Shown here: piece after piece, positions 1 to 7,200 of the stretch
Position numbering within the stretch: position 1 is the stretch's first letter
How the letters are laid out: the number at the start of each line of letters is the position of its first letter
The notes under the pieces: generated by a model
What the model was told of the DNA's origin: nothing
The model's input: only the letters and a program-made list of their open reading frames with translations
Databases searched by the model: none
Translations under genes and position numbers: made by a program
NCBI GenBank assembly: GCA_902826155.1
Contig: CADEDU010000101.1
Span: 1 to 20,536 of the forward strand
DNA: 20,536 nt
Direction: 5' to 3'
Source: an uncultured beta proteobacterium
GTDB taxonomy: Bacteria > Pseudomonadota > Gammaproteobacteria > Burkholderiales > SG8-39

Positions 1-741
1 CTCCACTTTCAGCACCTTCCCCGTAATGTACGCACCCTCCGATCCGCCGACAAACAGAATCGCGCGGGCGACCTCTTCGGCAGTGCCGATGCGACCGAGC
101 GGAATTCCGGCGATCACGCGCCGAGTGGTCTCCGGGCCCCACTCGTCGAAGGCGGCGCGGCCCATGTCGGTGTCGGTGAGCCCGATCGAGATGACGTTGG
201 CGCGCACGCCGCGCTTGCCTTCCTCTTTGGCGACCACGCGGATGAGCGCCTCGACGCCGGCCTTGGCCGCGGCACCTTGCACATTGCGCGCCTGGCACAT
301 CTGCGCGGCGATCGATGACACCGCTACGATCGAGCCGCGTCCGCTCTTGCGCAGATGAGGGAGTGCATAGTGGATCGTATAGAACGCGCCCGACAGATCG
401 ACGCTCAGATAGCGATCCCAATCGGCCACCGTCAGATCAGCGACGTTGTGCCACGAACCGAGTGCACCGGCTGCTTGCACCAGAAGGTCGAGCCCGCCGA
501 GGAAGTCTGCAGCGGCTCCCACGGCATGTTCGATCTCGGTTGCCTGCGCAAGATCGGCGCGAATCGCAATGGCCTTGCGGCCGAGCGCACTGGCCGCAGC
601 CACCACCTCGTCGGCCTGCGCTTCGCTTGCACGATAGATGAGCGCGATGTCGGCACCACGCTGTGCCAACTCGAGCGCTACGGCGCGGCCGATGCCGCGG
701 CTACCGCCGACTACGAGCGCACGGTGATTCGCGAAGCTCAA
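1..741 (-). CDS. SDR family oxidoreductase, C-terminus cut by window edge, catalytic Tyr replaced by Gly
   Basis: This is a short-chain dehydrogenase/reductase, probably an NAD(P)-dependent alcohol/ketone oxidoreductase by fold. The Rossmann motif GGSRGIG lies at residues 12-18 and the conserved Ser pair at 142-143 (VAVSSIAAQ). The C-terminal strand AYITGKVLKVE reaches the window edge, so only about 10-15 residues should be missing. The start is TTG at 741-739: an SD-like GGGAGGAGA lies just upstream, no in-frame ATG or GTG fits, and translation begins directly before the Rossmann strand. Oddly, the YxxxK signature reads GAAAK (G156, K160), so the catalytic Tyr is absent although Ser and Lys remain. 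The nucleotide-binding half looks normal, so this is not simple decay. It diverges from the livH operon across a 440-bp control region. The fold assignment is secure; the substrate is unknown and the activity may be atypical. Confidence 0.88.
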   Translation of the reverse strand, partial: MSFANHRALVVGGSRGIGRAVALELAQRGADIALIYRASEAQADEVVAAASALGRKAIAIRADLAQATEIEHAVGAAADFLGGLDLLVQAAGALGSWHNVADLTVADWDRYLSVDLSGAFYTIHYALPHLRKSGRGSIVAVSSIAAQMCQARNVQGAAAKAGVEALIRVVAKEEGKRGVRANVISIGLTDTDMGRAAFDEWGPETTRRVIAGIPLGRIGTAEEVARAILFVGGSEGAYITGKVLKVE

Positions 742-756
742 TGTCTCCTCCCAAAT

Positions 757-788
757 GGAATCGCGATGCCGGGGAATCGCGATGCCGG
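757..788. repeat. Perfect 16-bp tandem duplication, each copy with an ATCGCGAT palindrome
   Basis: GGAATCGCGATGCCGG occurs twice back to back (757-772 and 773-788) with no mismatch. Each copy holds the 8-bp palindrome ATCGCGAT. The pair sits 16-47 nt upstream of the TTG start of the minus-strand SDR, in its leader or promoter. Equal palindromes 16 bp apart (about 1.5 helical turns) could be a repressor or activator site, but no regulator gene is in the window. The function is inferred. Confidence 0.5.
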
Positions 789-999
789 GTGATTGTTACT
801 CGAATGCGGGCGGCGCAGCAAACGCCGTCGCTATCGCTGGCGACACTCTCTCCGTGCGAGGTTGCTTGCGTGTCCAACTGACGGCAGTCCATACTGGGCC
901 TGGGACATCGTAGTTTTGTCCTCCCGGCTCACCTAGCAGCGCACGTCGATGCGCGCAGTGTCGCCGGCGCAAATCGCCCGTTTCGCTTTTCCGCAGAGA

Positions 1000-1011
1000 G
1001 AAGCGCGCTTC
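1000..1011. promoter_or_regulatory. 12-bp perfect palindrome upstream of the liv operon
   Basis: GAAGCGCGCTTC is its own reverse complement. It lies 53 nt before the short leader ORF and about 170 nt before livH. Its right half also begins an imperfect stem, GCGCTTCC (1005-1012) with GGGAGCGC (1024-1031). It could be an operator or a small RNA stem. In GC-rich DNA a 12-bp palindrome can arise by chance, so confidence is low. Confidence 0.3.
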
Positions 1012-1064
1012 CAGTCCGCTACCGGGAGCGCATCGATGAGCGATCGACCAAAGGAGAATGTGCG

Positions 1065-1202
1065 ATGAGTCCGATCAAACTCGAGCGCAGCGGGCCGTGC
1101 CGTGCCCAGTGCCAAGCGGTGCTCCCGTCCCGCCGAAGCAGTGCGATCACCACTCCAGCGTCGATCGAGCAAGGAGCGCTCCGATGGGCGTTGCGCAGCT
1201 GA
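1065..1202 (+). CDS. Putative 45-residue leader ORF overlapping the livH start
   Basis: ATG at 1065 has a good SD (AAGGAG at 1051-1056, 8-nt spacer). The ORF runs 45 codons to TGA at 1200-1202, so it ends 19 nt inside livH in another frame. The product, starting MSPIKLERSG, is basic with two Cys and resembles nothing I recognise. Its placement suggests translational coupling or a regulatory leader for livH. The alternative is a non-coding stretch with a chance SD, or the remnant of a lost gene. Confidence 0.3.
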   Translation: MSPIKLERSGPCRAQCQAVLPSRRSSAITTPASIEQGALRWALRS

Positions 1203-2068
1203 TTGAGCTCGCCGTCGGCGGTCTTGCGATCGGCTGCATCTACAGCCTCATCGCGCTCGGCATGACGATGATCATCCGCGCGACCGGCATCGTCCACTTC
1301 GCGCAGGGCGAGGTGGTGATGCTCGGCGCGGTGTTCGGCATCGTCTCGCTGGCCGCGGCCAAGCTCCCGTTTCTGGTCGTGCTGCTGATCGGCATGGCGC
1401 TGGCGGGCATTGCCGCCGCGGCGATCGAACTGGGCGTGTATCGCACATTGCGGATGCGCGGCGCGCCGCTTGCCAACATCATCATCGCAACGGTTGGCAT
1501 GTCGATCCTGCTGCAGAACGTCGTGCAGCTCGCCTGGAGCTCCGAGCCGGCGTCTTATCCGAAACTCTTCGCTGCCGAGCAGTATTCGTTCGGTCCGGTG
1601 CGCCTGTCGCCGCAGTTGCTGTGGATCATCGGGCTGGGCGTCGTCGTCATGCTCGGGTTGCAGGCGTTTCTGCGCTACACCCGTACCGGCATCGCCATGC
1701 AGGCGGCGGCGCAAGACCCGGAAGCGGCCCAGCTCATGGGAATCAATCTCACCCGGAGCACCGCCTACACGTTCGGTATCGGCGGCGTGCTGGCCGGCGC
1801 CGCGGGCGTGTTGCTCGGCTCGCTCTTCTTCACGTCGTTCAGCATGGGGTTTCTTCCCGGCGTGAAGGCGTTCGTGGCCGCCACGCTGGGTGGGCTGGGC
1901 AGCATCGGTGGCGCCATGGTGGGCGGCATCGTGTTCGGACTACTGGAGACGTTCGCGGCGGTGTGGGTGTCGACCGCCTACAAGGACGCGATCGGCATGG
2001 TGTTGCTGATCCTGATCCTGCTCGCGTTTCCACAAGGCCTGGCCGGCCTGTTCCGTCGCAACCGATGA
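1184..2068 (+). CDS. livH: Branched-chain amino acid-type ABC transporter permease LivH
   Basis: This is an inner-membrane permease of the hydrophobic amino acid uptake (HAAT/Liv) ABC family, which pairs with LivM to form the channel. The translation is strongly hydrophobic throughout. It carries the LivH hallmark near the N-terminus (ATGIVHFAQGE) and the glycine-rich motif ATLGGLGSIGGAMVGG near the C-terminus. I chose ATG 1184, preceded by AAGGAG at 1171-1176, because it gives 294 residues, normal for LivH. The frame opens earlier at 1058, but that 42-residue extension is polar, unlike the family, and has a poorly spaced SD. It is the first clear gene of a transporter operon, with livM 10 nt downstream. 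Relatives carry amino acids, amides, urea and aromatic acids, so the substrate cannot be read from this subunit. Confidence 0.93.
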   Translation: MGVAQLIELAVGGLAIGCIYSLIALGMTMIIRATGIVHFAQGEVVMLGAVFGIVSLAAAKLPFLVVLLIGMALAGIAAAAIELGVYRTLRMRGAPLANIIIATVGMSILLQNVVQLAWSSEPASYPKLFAAEQYSFGPVRLSPQLLWIIGLGVVVMLGLQAFLRYTRTGIAMQAAAQDPEAAQLMGINLTRSTAYTFGIGGVLAGAAGVLLGSLFFTSFSMGFLPGVKAFVAATLGGLGSIGGAMVGGIVFGLLETFAAVWVSTAYKDAIGMVLLILILLAFPQGLAGLFRRNR

Positions 2069-2078
2069 GCGTGCGCCG

Positions 2079-3074
2079 ATGAATCGCGAGGCTTTTTCCC
2101 CGCGTTTGATCCTGCTCGGCCGCGGTCTCGCGTTCGGGCTGCTCGCGCTCGTGCCGCTGGTCGTGCACCAGGAGTACTACCTGCACATCCTGAGTCTGGC
2201 GTTCGTGTTCGGCGTTGCCGCGCTGGGCATGCAGCTCCTGCTCGGATATGCGGGGCTGTTGTCGATCGGCCAGGCAGCGTTTCTCGGCATCGGTGCCTAC
2301 ACCTCGGCGCTCCTCACCAAAGCCGGATGGCCGTTCGTGCTGGCGTTCGTCGCAAGCGGCGTGCTGAGCGGCATTCTGAGTCTGGTGCTGGTGCCGATCA
2401 CGCGATTGCGAGGCATCTATTTGGCGGTGGCCACGCTGGGGTTCACGATCATCGTGCACCTCATCTTCACCAACGAGGAATGGCTCACCGGCGGCACGCT
2501 CGGCATCATGAACATCACCGCGCTCAACGTCGGCACCTCGAAGGTGGCCGGCGAACTCACGCTCTACTACACCTGTCTGCTGGTGCTGCTGGCGGTGTTC
2601 CTCGCGTTCCATCGCATCGTCGACTCGCGCTTCGGGCGTGCGCTCCAGGCGATCATGCTCGACGAAGACGCGGCCCGCGCGAGCGGCGTCAACGTGACCA
2701 TGCTCAAGAGCCAGTGTTTCGTGCTCGCCGCGTTGGTCACCGGATTCGCCGGATCGCTCTACGCCCATCACGCCCAGTACCTCAACCCGAACGATTTCAC
2801 CTTCTGGAAATCGATCGAGATCCTCATCATGGTGTCGGTGGGCGGGATCGGCAGCCTGGCCGGTGCCATCGTCGGCGCATTCGTGGGCGTGATCCTGCCC
2901 GAGGCGCTGCGTGCCATCGACCAGTGGCGCATGGTGATCTACGGCGCGCTGCTCGTCGTGTTCATGGGATTCGGCGCCCGCGGGCTTGCCGGACTCTTCG
3001 CCGCGCTCGTCAGGCGTTTGTTGCCCTCGCCGGCTGTCGCACCCAACCTCGAGCGTGCCCCGGTGCGCTCATGA
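2079..3074 (+). CDS. livM: Branched-chain amino acid-type ABC transporter permease LivM
   Basis: This is the second inner-membrane permease of the Liv-type importer. It has 331 residues with many hydrophobic spans. The family motif is clear around residues 51-68 (LLLGYAGLLSIGQAAFLG), and near the C-terminus it has VSVGGIGSLAGAIVGAFVG, shared by LivH and LivM proteins. It starts 10 nt after livH. Its stop overlaps the livG start as ATGA at 3071-3074, which implies translational coupling and a single mRNA. Nothing looks truncated. Confidence 0.94.
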   Translation: MNREAFSPRLILLGRGLAFGLLALVPLVVHQEYYLHILSLAFVFGVAALGMQLLLGYAGLLSIGQAAFLGIGAYTSALLTKAGWPFVLAFVASGVLSGILSLVLVPITRLRGIYLAVATLGFTIIVHLIFTNEEWLTGGTLGIMNITALNVGTSKVAGELTLYYTCLLVLLAVFLAFHRIVDSRFGRALQAIMLDEDAARASGVNVTMLKSQCFVLAALVTGFAGSLYAHHAQYLNPNDFTFWKSIEILIMVSVGGIGSLAGAIVGAFVGVILPEALRAIDQWRMVIYGALLVVFMGFGARGLAGLFAALVRRLLPSPAVAPNLERAPVRS

Positions 3075-3886
3075 GTGTCGTGCTCGACATTGCCGAGATC
3101 ACCCGCCAGTTCGGCGGACTGTTCGCGGTCGATTCGGTGAGCACGAAGATCGATGCCGGCGAGGTTCGCGGTGTGATCGGTCCCAATGGCGCGGGCAAAA
3201 CCACGCTCCTCAATCTCATCAGCGGGCATCTGCAACCATCCGCGGGTCGCATCGCGTTCGAGGGGCGCGATGTCACCGGGTTGCGTGCCGATAAGCTCGC
3301 CGGTATGGGTATCCGGCGCACGTTCCAGAACATCCGCCTGTTCGGGGATATGACGGTGCTTCATAACGTGCTCGTCGGGTTGCACGCGACGACGAAGGCG
3401 GGCATCTGCGCGGCGTTGTTTCGCACGCCCGGGCAGCGCCGCGAAGAGCAATCGATGGAGCACGCTGCTCTCGATGCGCTTGATCGGGTGGGGCTGCGTT
3501 CGTACGCGTACGCGCCGGCGGCTTCGCTTGCGTACGGCCATCGGCGGCTGCTCGAGATCGCGCGCGCGATCGTGGCCAAGCCGCGCGTGTTGCTGCTCGA
3601 TGAGCCGGCGGCCGGATTGAATCCGAGCGAAGCGGTCGCGCTGGTGGACTTGATCCGGCGCATCAATGCCGACGGGCTCACCGTCGTCATCGTCGAGCAC
3701 CACATGGACGTCATCATGAAGGCCTGCTCGCGCGTGATGGTGCTCAACTACGGCAAGCATCTAGCCGAAGGTCCGCCCGCGCAGATCCAGGCTGATCCGC
3801 AAGTGATCGAGGCGTATCTCGGCCGCGGTGGCATCGCCGAGCGGATCATGGATGCGGACCGAGAGGCTGCCACGCAGCATGCTTGA
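3071..3886 (+). CDS. livG: Liv-type ABC transporter ATP-binding protein LivG
   Basis: This cytoplasmic ATPase powers the Liv-type importer together with LivF. It has 271 residues. Walker A is GPNGAGKT (37-44), the LivG-type stretch GIRRTFQNIRLF follows, the signature region is SLAYGHRRLLEIARAI, Walker B is VLLLDEPAAGLNP, and the H-loop is VEHHMD. The start is the ATG in the 4-nt overlap with livM; the same frame is open far upstream inside livM, but that part is shadow. The signature reads LAYGH rather than the commoner LSYGQ, a mild variation. The gene overlaps livF by 8 nt. Confidence 0.94.
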   Translation: MSVVLDIAEITRQFGGLFAVDSVSTKIDAGEVRGVIGPNGAGKTTLLNLISGHLQPSAGRIAFEGRDVTGLRADKLAGMGIRRTFQNIRLFGDMTVLHNVLVGLHATTKAGICAALFRTPGQRREEQSMEHAALDALDRVGLRSYAYAPAASLAYGHRRLLEIARAIVAKPRVLLLDEPAAGLNPSEAVALVDLIRRINADGLTVVIVEHHMDVIMKACSRVMVLNYGKHLAEGPPAQIQADPQVIEAYLGRGGIAERIMDADREAATQHA

Positions 3887-4628
3887 GATCACGCGACTGC
3901 AGGTGAGCTACAACGGCGTGCCGGCGCTCGCCGAAGTGACGCTCAATGTCGACGCCGGCGAAATCGTCACGCTGATCGGCGGCAACGGCGCGGGCAAGTC
4001 GACGACCTTGAAGGCGATTTCGGGCTTGGTGCGCCCGGCCAGCGGCACGATTCGATTCGAGGGCGAATCGGTGGTCGGACTGAGTGCCGACCGGATCGTC
4101 GCGCGCGGCATCGCGCATGTGCCCGAGGGGCGGCGTGTGTTCCCCCAGCTTTCGGTGCACGACAATCTGATCGCCGGTGGTCATCTGGTGCGCGACAAGC
4201 GCGTGCTGCAGTCCACCCTGGAGCGCGTCTTCACGATGTTTCCGCGCCTGCTCGAGCGTGGTCAGCAACTCGCCGAGACGCTGTCCGGGGGCGAGCAGCA
4301 GATGCTCGCGCTCGGTCGCGCCATGATGTCGCAGCCGCGCCTGCTGATGCTCGATGAGCCTTCGCTCGGTCTCGCGCCGATGATGGTCGAGGAAGTGGCC
4401 AAGGCGATCCTGCGGTTGCGCCGATCGGGCGTGACCGTGCTGCTGGTGGAACAGAACGCGCAGCTCGCGCTCGCCATGTGCGATCGCGGCTACGTGCTGG
4501 AAAACGGGCGCATCGTCATGAGCGATCGTGGCAGTGCGCTGCAACGCGATCCGCGCGTCATCGCGAGCTACCTGGGCGGTGGCGCTGAGCGGTCATTCAC
4601 GAACGAAGCAGCCGTGCAAGGCAAATGA
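3879..4628 (+). CDS. livF: Liv-type ABC transporter ATP-binding protein LivF
   Basis: This is the second ATPase of the importer, 249 residues. Walker A is GGNGAGKST (34-42), the Q-loop region follows VPEGRRVFPQLSV, the signature is LSGGEQQMLALGRAM, Walker B is LLMLDEPSLGLAP, and the H-loop is LLVEQN. ATG 3879 begins MLEITRLQVSY, the normal LivF N-terminus. An in-frame ATG at 3852 would add nine residues and cannot be excluded. The gene overlaps livG by 8 nt. A short C-terminal tail after AYLGGG is somewhat longer than usual. Confidence 0.93.
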   Translation: MLEITRLQVSYNGVPALAEVTLNVDAGEIVTLIGGNGAGKSTTLKAISGLVRPASGTIRFEGESVVGLSADRIVARGIAHVPEGRRVFPQLSVHDNLIAGGHLVRDKRVLQSTLERVFTMFPRLLERGQQLAETLSGGEQQMLALGRAMMSQPRLLMLDEPSLGLAPMMVEEVAKAILRLRRSGVTVLLVEQNAQLALAMCDRGYVLENGRIVMSDRGSALQRDPRVIASYLGGGAERSFTNEAAVQGK

Positions 4629-4636
4629 AGGAGGAG
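4628..4636 (+). promoter_or_regulatory. Strong ribosome binding site that sets the binding-protein start
   Basis: AAGGAGGAG lies 6 nt before ATG 4643. The earlier in-frame ATG at 4625, which overlaps the livF stop, has no SD of its own and would place MKEECI in front of the signal peptide. The later start is therefore preferred. Confidence 0.75.
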
Positions 4637-4642
4637 TGCATC

Positions 4643-5761
4643 ATGCGAAAGCCGATGTTAGTGGTAACGACGCTGGCCTTGAGTATTGCAGCCCCCGCCG
4701 CGATTGCGCAGGTCAAGGTCGGCATATTCGGGCCGATGTCGGGTGACGCCGCCGGCTATGGCCAGAGCCTGCGCGAAGCGGTCGAGATGGTGGTGGCCGA
4801 GCGTAACGGCAAGGGCGGCGTGCTCGGACGCAAGATCGAGATCGTCGTGGGCGACGACGCCGGCAAGCCCGAGCAGGCCGTCAACGTCGCCAAACGCCTG
4901 GCGACCAACGACAACGTCCTGATCATGCTGGGCAGCATCTCCAGTCCGGCCAGCCTTGCCGCCTCGCAGGTGGCGCAGCAGACGCAGACGCCGCAGATCG
5001 TCATCTCCGGCACGGCGCAACGGATCACGACCCAAGGCAATCACTGGGTATTCCGCTCGGCGGTGCCCGACACCAAGCTCGCGGGCGATCTGGCCGATTT
5101 CGTGAACGACAATTTCGCCGGCAAGAAGCGCGTGGCGTTGGTGTACGTGAATGACGACTTCGGGCGTGGCGGCGTCGAGGCTTTCAAGGCGCGCAGCCAG
5201 AAGTACGGGATGCAGATCGTGGCGGACGAGAAGTACACGCGCGGTGACCTCGATTTCACCGGTCAGCTCACGCGCATCAAGGCGTCCAATCCCGACATCG
5301 TCATCGACTGGTCGCGCTACACCGAAGGCGCATTGATTGCCAAACAGCGTGTGCAGGCAGGGATCAAGGCGCCGTTGCTCGGTTCCGATGGCATCGCGCA
5401 TCCGAAATACCTCGAGCTGAGCGGACCGGCCGCGAACGGCGTGTACTACGCCACGCACTTCAGTCCGTCCACCGTCGCGGGCACCAAGGTCGGCGAGGAA
5501 TTCGTCGCGCGCATCAAGAGCACGCTCAAGAAGGATCCCGACTTCGTCCATGCGCAGGCGTTCGATGCGATCACCGCTGCAATTGCAGCGATCGAGAAGG
5601 CGGGCGCTCCCGACAAGACCAAGATCCGCGACGCGCTGCGTACCGTGGAGTTCGATGGCGTGCGGGGGCGCTTCAAGTTCGACCAGAAGGGCGACCCTGA
5701 ACTCGTCACGCACATCGTCCAGGTGAAGGACGGCAAGGAAAGCAACGGACGTGCGAAGTAA
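4643..5761 (+). CDS. Periplasmic substrate-binding protein of the Liv-type importer
   Basis: This is a periplasmic binding protein of the leucine-binding (LivK-like, type I fold) family that delivers substrate to LivHMGF. It has 372 residues. Residues 1-22 form a signal peptide (MRKPMLVV, a hydrophobic core, then AAIA) with likely cleavage before QVKVGIFGPMSG. That is the usual first strand and SGDAAGYG loop. Family features follow, such as LGSISSPASLAASQVA and VALVYVNDDFGRGG. The ABC genes lie directly upstream, and the RidA-fusion gene starts 18 nt after its stop behind AAAGGAG, so it is co-transcribed. Substrate is not evident; Burkholderiales carry many such proteins for aromatic acids, amides and amino acids. 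Confidence 0.92.
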   Translation: MRKPMLVVTTLALSIAAPAAIAQVKVGIFGPMSGDAAGYGQSLREAVEMVVAERNGKGGVLGRKIEIVVGDDAGKPEQAVNVAKRLATNDNVLIMLGSISSPASLAASQVAQQTQTPQIVISGTAQRITTQGNHWVFRSAVPDTKLAGDLADFVNDNFAGKKRVALVYVNDDFGRGGVEAFKARSQKYGMQIVADEKYTRGDLDFTGQLTRIKASNPDIVIDWSRYTEGALIAKQRVQAGIKAPLLGSDGIAHPKYLELSGPAANGVYYATHFSPSTVAGTKVGEEFVARIKSTLKKDPDFVHAQAFDAITAAIAAIEKAGAPDKTKIRDALRTVEFDGVRGRFKFDQKGDPELVTHIVQVKDGKESNGRAK

Positions 5762-5779
5762 CCGGCAAAGGAGCCATCC

Positions 5780-7024
5780 ATGAAGATCGAACTGATCAGA
5801 TCCGATGCACCGCGGCCGCTGGCCAACTACAACGAAGCCTTCAAGGTCGGGCCGTACGTGTTCGCCGCGGGGCAGCTGGCGAGCGATTTCAAGAACGGCA
5901 TCGCGCCGGAAGCACGGCGTGGGGTGAACTTTCCGTACTACGGCTCGGACATCAAGCTGCAGACGCGTTTCATCCTGGAGAACTACAAAAAGACCTTCGC
6001 GGCCGCCGGCACCTCGCTCGACAACGTGATCAAGGCGCAGGTGTTCCTGACCGATCTCAATGACTTCAACGGTTTCGACGAGGTCTGGAAGGAATACTTC
6101 AAGGTGCCGCCACCGCGCACCACCATCGGCACCACCGGCCTGCTGGTGAAGGACTCGCTGATCGAGATCGACCTGGTTGCCTACGTGCCGGGGCAGGGCG
6201 CGGATCGTCAGGTCGTGAAGTCGGGTGCGCCTCAGCCGCTGGCCAATTACACCGAGGCATTCGCCTGCGGCAATCTCGTCTTTGCCGCGGGACAGCTCGC
6301 CAGCGACTTCAAGAACGGTGTGGCACTGGAGGCGCGGCGCGGGGCGAACTTTCCCTTCTACGGTTCGGACATCAAACTGCAGACGCGCTTCGTCCTCGAG
6401 AACTGCAAGCGCACGTTCGAGGCGGCCGGCACTTCGATGGACGATGTAGTCAAGGCGCAGGTATTCCTCACCGATCTGGCCGATTTCAACGGGATGGACG
6501 AGGTCTGGCGGGAATACTTCAAGACGCCACCGCCGCGTACGACGGTGGGAACGTCCGGGTTGCTGGTAAAAGACACACTGGTCGAGATCGATCTGATCGC
6601 CGCCAAAGGGGTCAAGCGCGAGATCATCAAATCCTCCGCTCCGACTCCGATGGCGAACTACTCCGAAGCGTTTCGAGTGGGCGATATCGTGTTCGCCGCC
6701 GGCCAGATCGCAAGCGACTACAAGACCGGCGTGCCGCCCGAGGCACGCATCGATCCGAACTTCCCTTACTACGGTTCGAACATCAAGAAGCAGACGCGCT
6801 ACATTCTCGAGAATCTCAAGAAGACGTTCGAGGCCGCGGGTTCATCGCTCGATCATGTGGTCAAGGCGCAGGTGTTCCTCACCGACCTCAACAACTTCAA
6901 TGGCATGGACGAGGTGTGGAAGGAGTACTTCAAGACGCCGCCCGCACGTACGACGGTGGGCACCACCGGCCTGCTGGTGCGCGACACGCTGGTCGAGATC
7001 GACTTGATCGGTGTCGTCAAGTAG
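5780..7024 (+). CDS. Triple RidA/YjgF-domain fusion protein
   Basis: The 414-residue protein is three consecutive RidA/YjgF/UK114 domains, at about residues 1-138, 139-278 and 279-414. Each repeats the same landmarks: a PLANY or PMANY segment, VFAAGQ, FPYYGS or FPFYGS, KAQVFLTDL, NGxDEVW, and PPPRTT/PPARTT followed by EIDL. RidA proteins are normally about 130 residues, form homotrimers, and hydrolyse enamine/imine intermediates at subunit interfaces. Here one chain could fold as a covalent trimer. The catalytic Arg (equivalent to E. coli R105, from memory) is kept in all three domains (R113, R253, R390), as is the Glu of EIDL (E129, E269, E406). The Ser before GQ in E. coli RidA is Ala in every copy, so activity or specificity may differ. 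It has no signal peptide and is probably cytoplasmic. Its position after a transporter and before Mo hydroxylases suggests a catabolic role comparable in kind to RutC, but that is inference. Confidence 0.9.
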   Translation: MKIELIRSDAPRPLANYNEAFKVGPYVFAAGQLASDFKNGIAPEARRGVNFPYYGSDIKLQTRFILENYKKTFAAAGTSLDNVIKAQVFLTDLNDFNGFDEVWKEYFKVPPPRTTIGTTGLLVKDSLIEIDLVAYVPGQGADRQVVKSGAPQPLANYTEAFACGNLVFAAGQLASDFKNGVALEARRGANFPFYGSDIKLQTRFVLENCKRTFEAAGTSMDDVVKAQVFLTDLADFNGMDEVWREYFKTPPPRTTVGTSGLLVKDTLVEIDLIAAKGVKREIIKSSAPTPMANYSEAFRVGDIVFAAGQIASDYKTGVPPEARIDPNFPYYGSNIKKQTRYILENLKKTFEAAGSSLDHVVKAQVFLTDLNNFNGMDEVWKEYFKTPPARTTVGTTGLLVRDTLVEIDLIGVVK

Positions 7025-7037
7025 GTACGATCGCACC

Positions 7038-7102
7038 ATCCGCGTATGCGGGGGCCAACGATCCGCGCATGCGGGGGCTAACGATCCGCGCATGCGGGAG
7101 CC
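7038..7102. repeat. Three 23-bp tandem repeats, each with a small hairpin
   Basis: Units begin at 7038, 7061 and 7084 with ATCCGCGTATGCGGG or ATCCGCGCATGCGGG. Units 1 and 2 differ at two positions; unit 3 matches for about 19 nt with two differences, then diverges. Each can fold CCGC-loop-GCGG, with loop GTAT or GCAT. They lie in the 172-bp gap between the RidA fusion and the FAD subunit, the only long gap in this plus-strand run. They may be regulator sites, an RNA-processing or attenuation element, or a slippage-prone minisatellite. Confidence 0.6.
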
Positions 7103-7127
7103 GTGATGTACCGGTTCACGCATGAAT

Positions 7128-7143
7128 CTCCGTGTGCGCGGAG
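7128..7143 (+). other. Small inverted repeat upstream of the FAD-subunit gene
   Basis: CTCCG (7128-7132) pairs with CGGAG (7139-7143) around a 6-nt loop. No T-run follows, so it is not a standard intrinsic terminator. With the three upstream hairpins it gives the spacer four potential stems. Confidence 0.3.
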
Positions 7144-7167
7144 CGCCATTGGATCCGCATTTTCGTC

Positions 7168-7200
7168 ATGAAGCCGTTTCACCCAACCCATAACAAATGA
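7168..7200 (+). CDS. Putative 10-codon leader ORF (MKPFHPTHNK) coupled to the FAD-subunit gene
   Basis: ATG at 7168 opens a 10-codon frame whose TGA (7198-7200) overlaps the next gene's ATG (7197-7199) as ATGA. The FAD-subunit start has no purine-rich SD of its own, so translation of this mini-ORF could supply ribosomes by coupling. Its own SD is weak. It may instead be chance. Confidence 0.3.
   Translation: MKPFHPTHNK

Larger units (their letters stand above)
742..1064. other. Divergent intergenic control region
   Basis: No convincing gene lies here; the short open frames are GC-rich shadows without an SD or a recognisable product. It separates the minus-strand SDR from the plus-strand transporter operon and must hold promoters for both. 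A weak sigma-70-like candidate on the plus strand is TTGCGT (866-871), an 18-nt spacer, then CATACT (890-895). A tandem repeat (757-788) and a palindrome (1000-1011) are listed separately. Confidence 0.5.

Noticed and set aside
1058..1183. Longer start for livH at 1058
   Set aside because: SD spacing is too short and the added residues are polar, unlike LivH N-termini; ATG 1184 has a better SD.
2327..3070. Long upstream part of the open frame leading into livG
   Set aside because: It lies inside livM in another frame and its translation is Arg/His-rich with no family match; livG begins at the ATGA overlap.
7038..7102. CRISPR array
   Set aside because: The units are contiguous without spacers, only three copies, and no cas genes are present.
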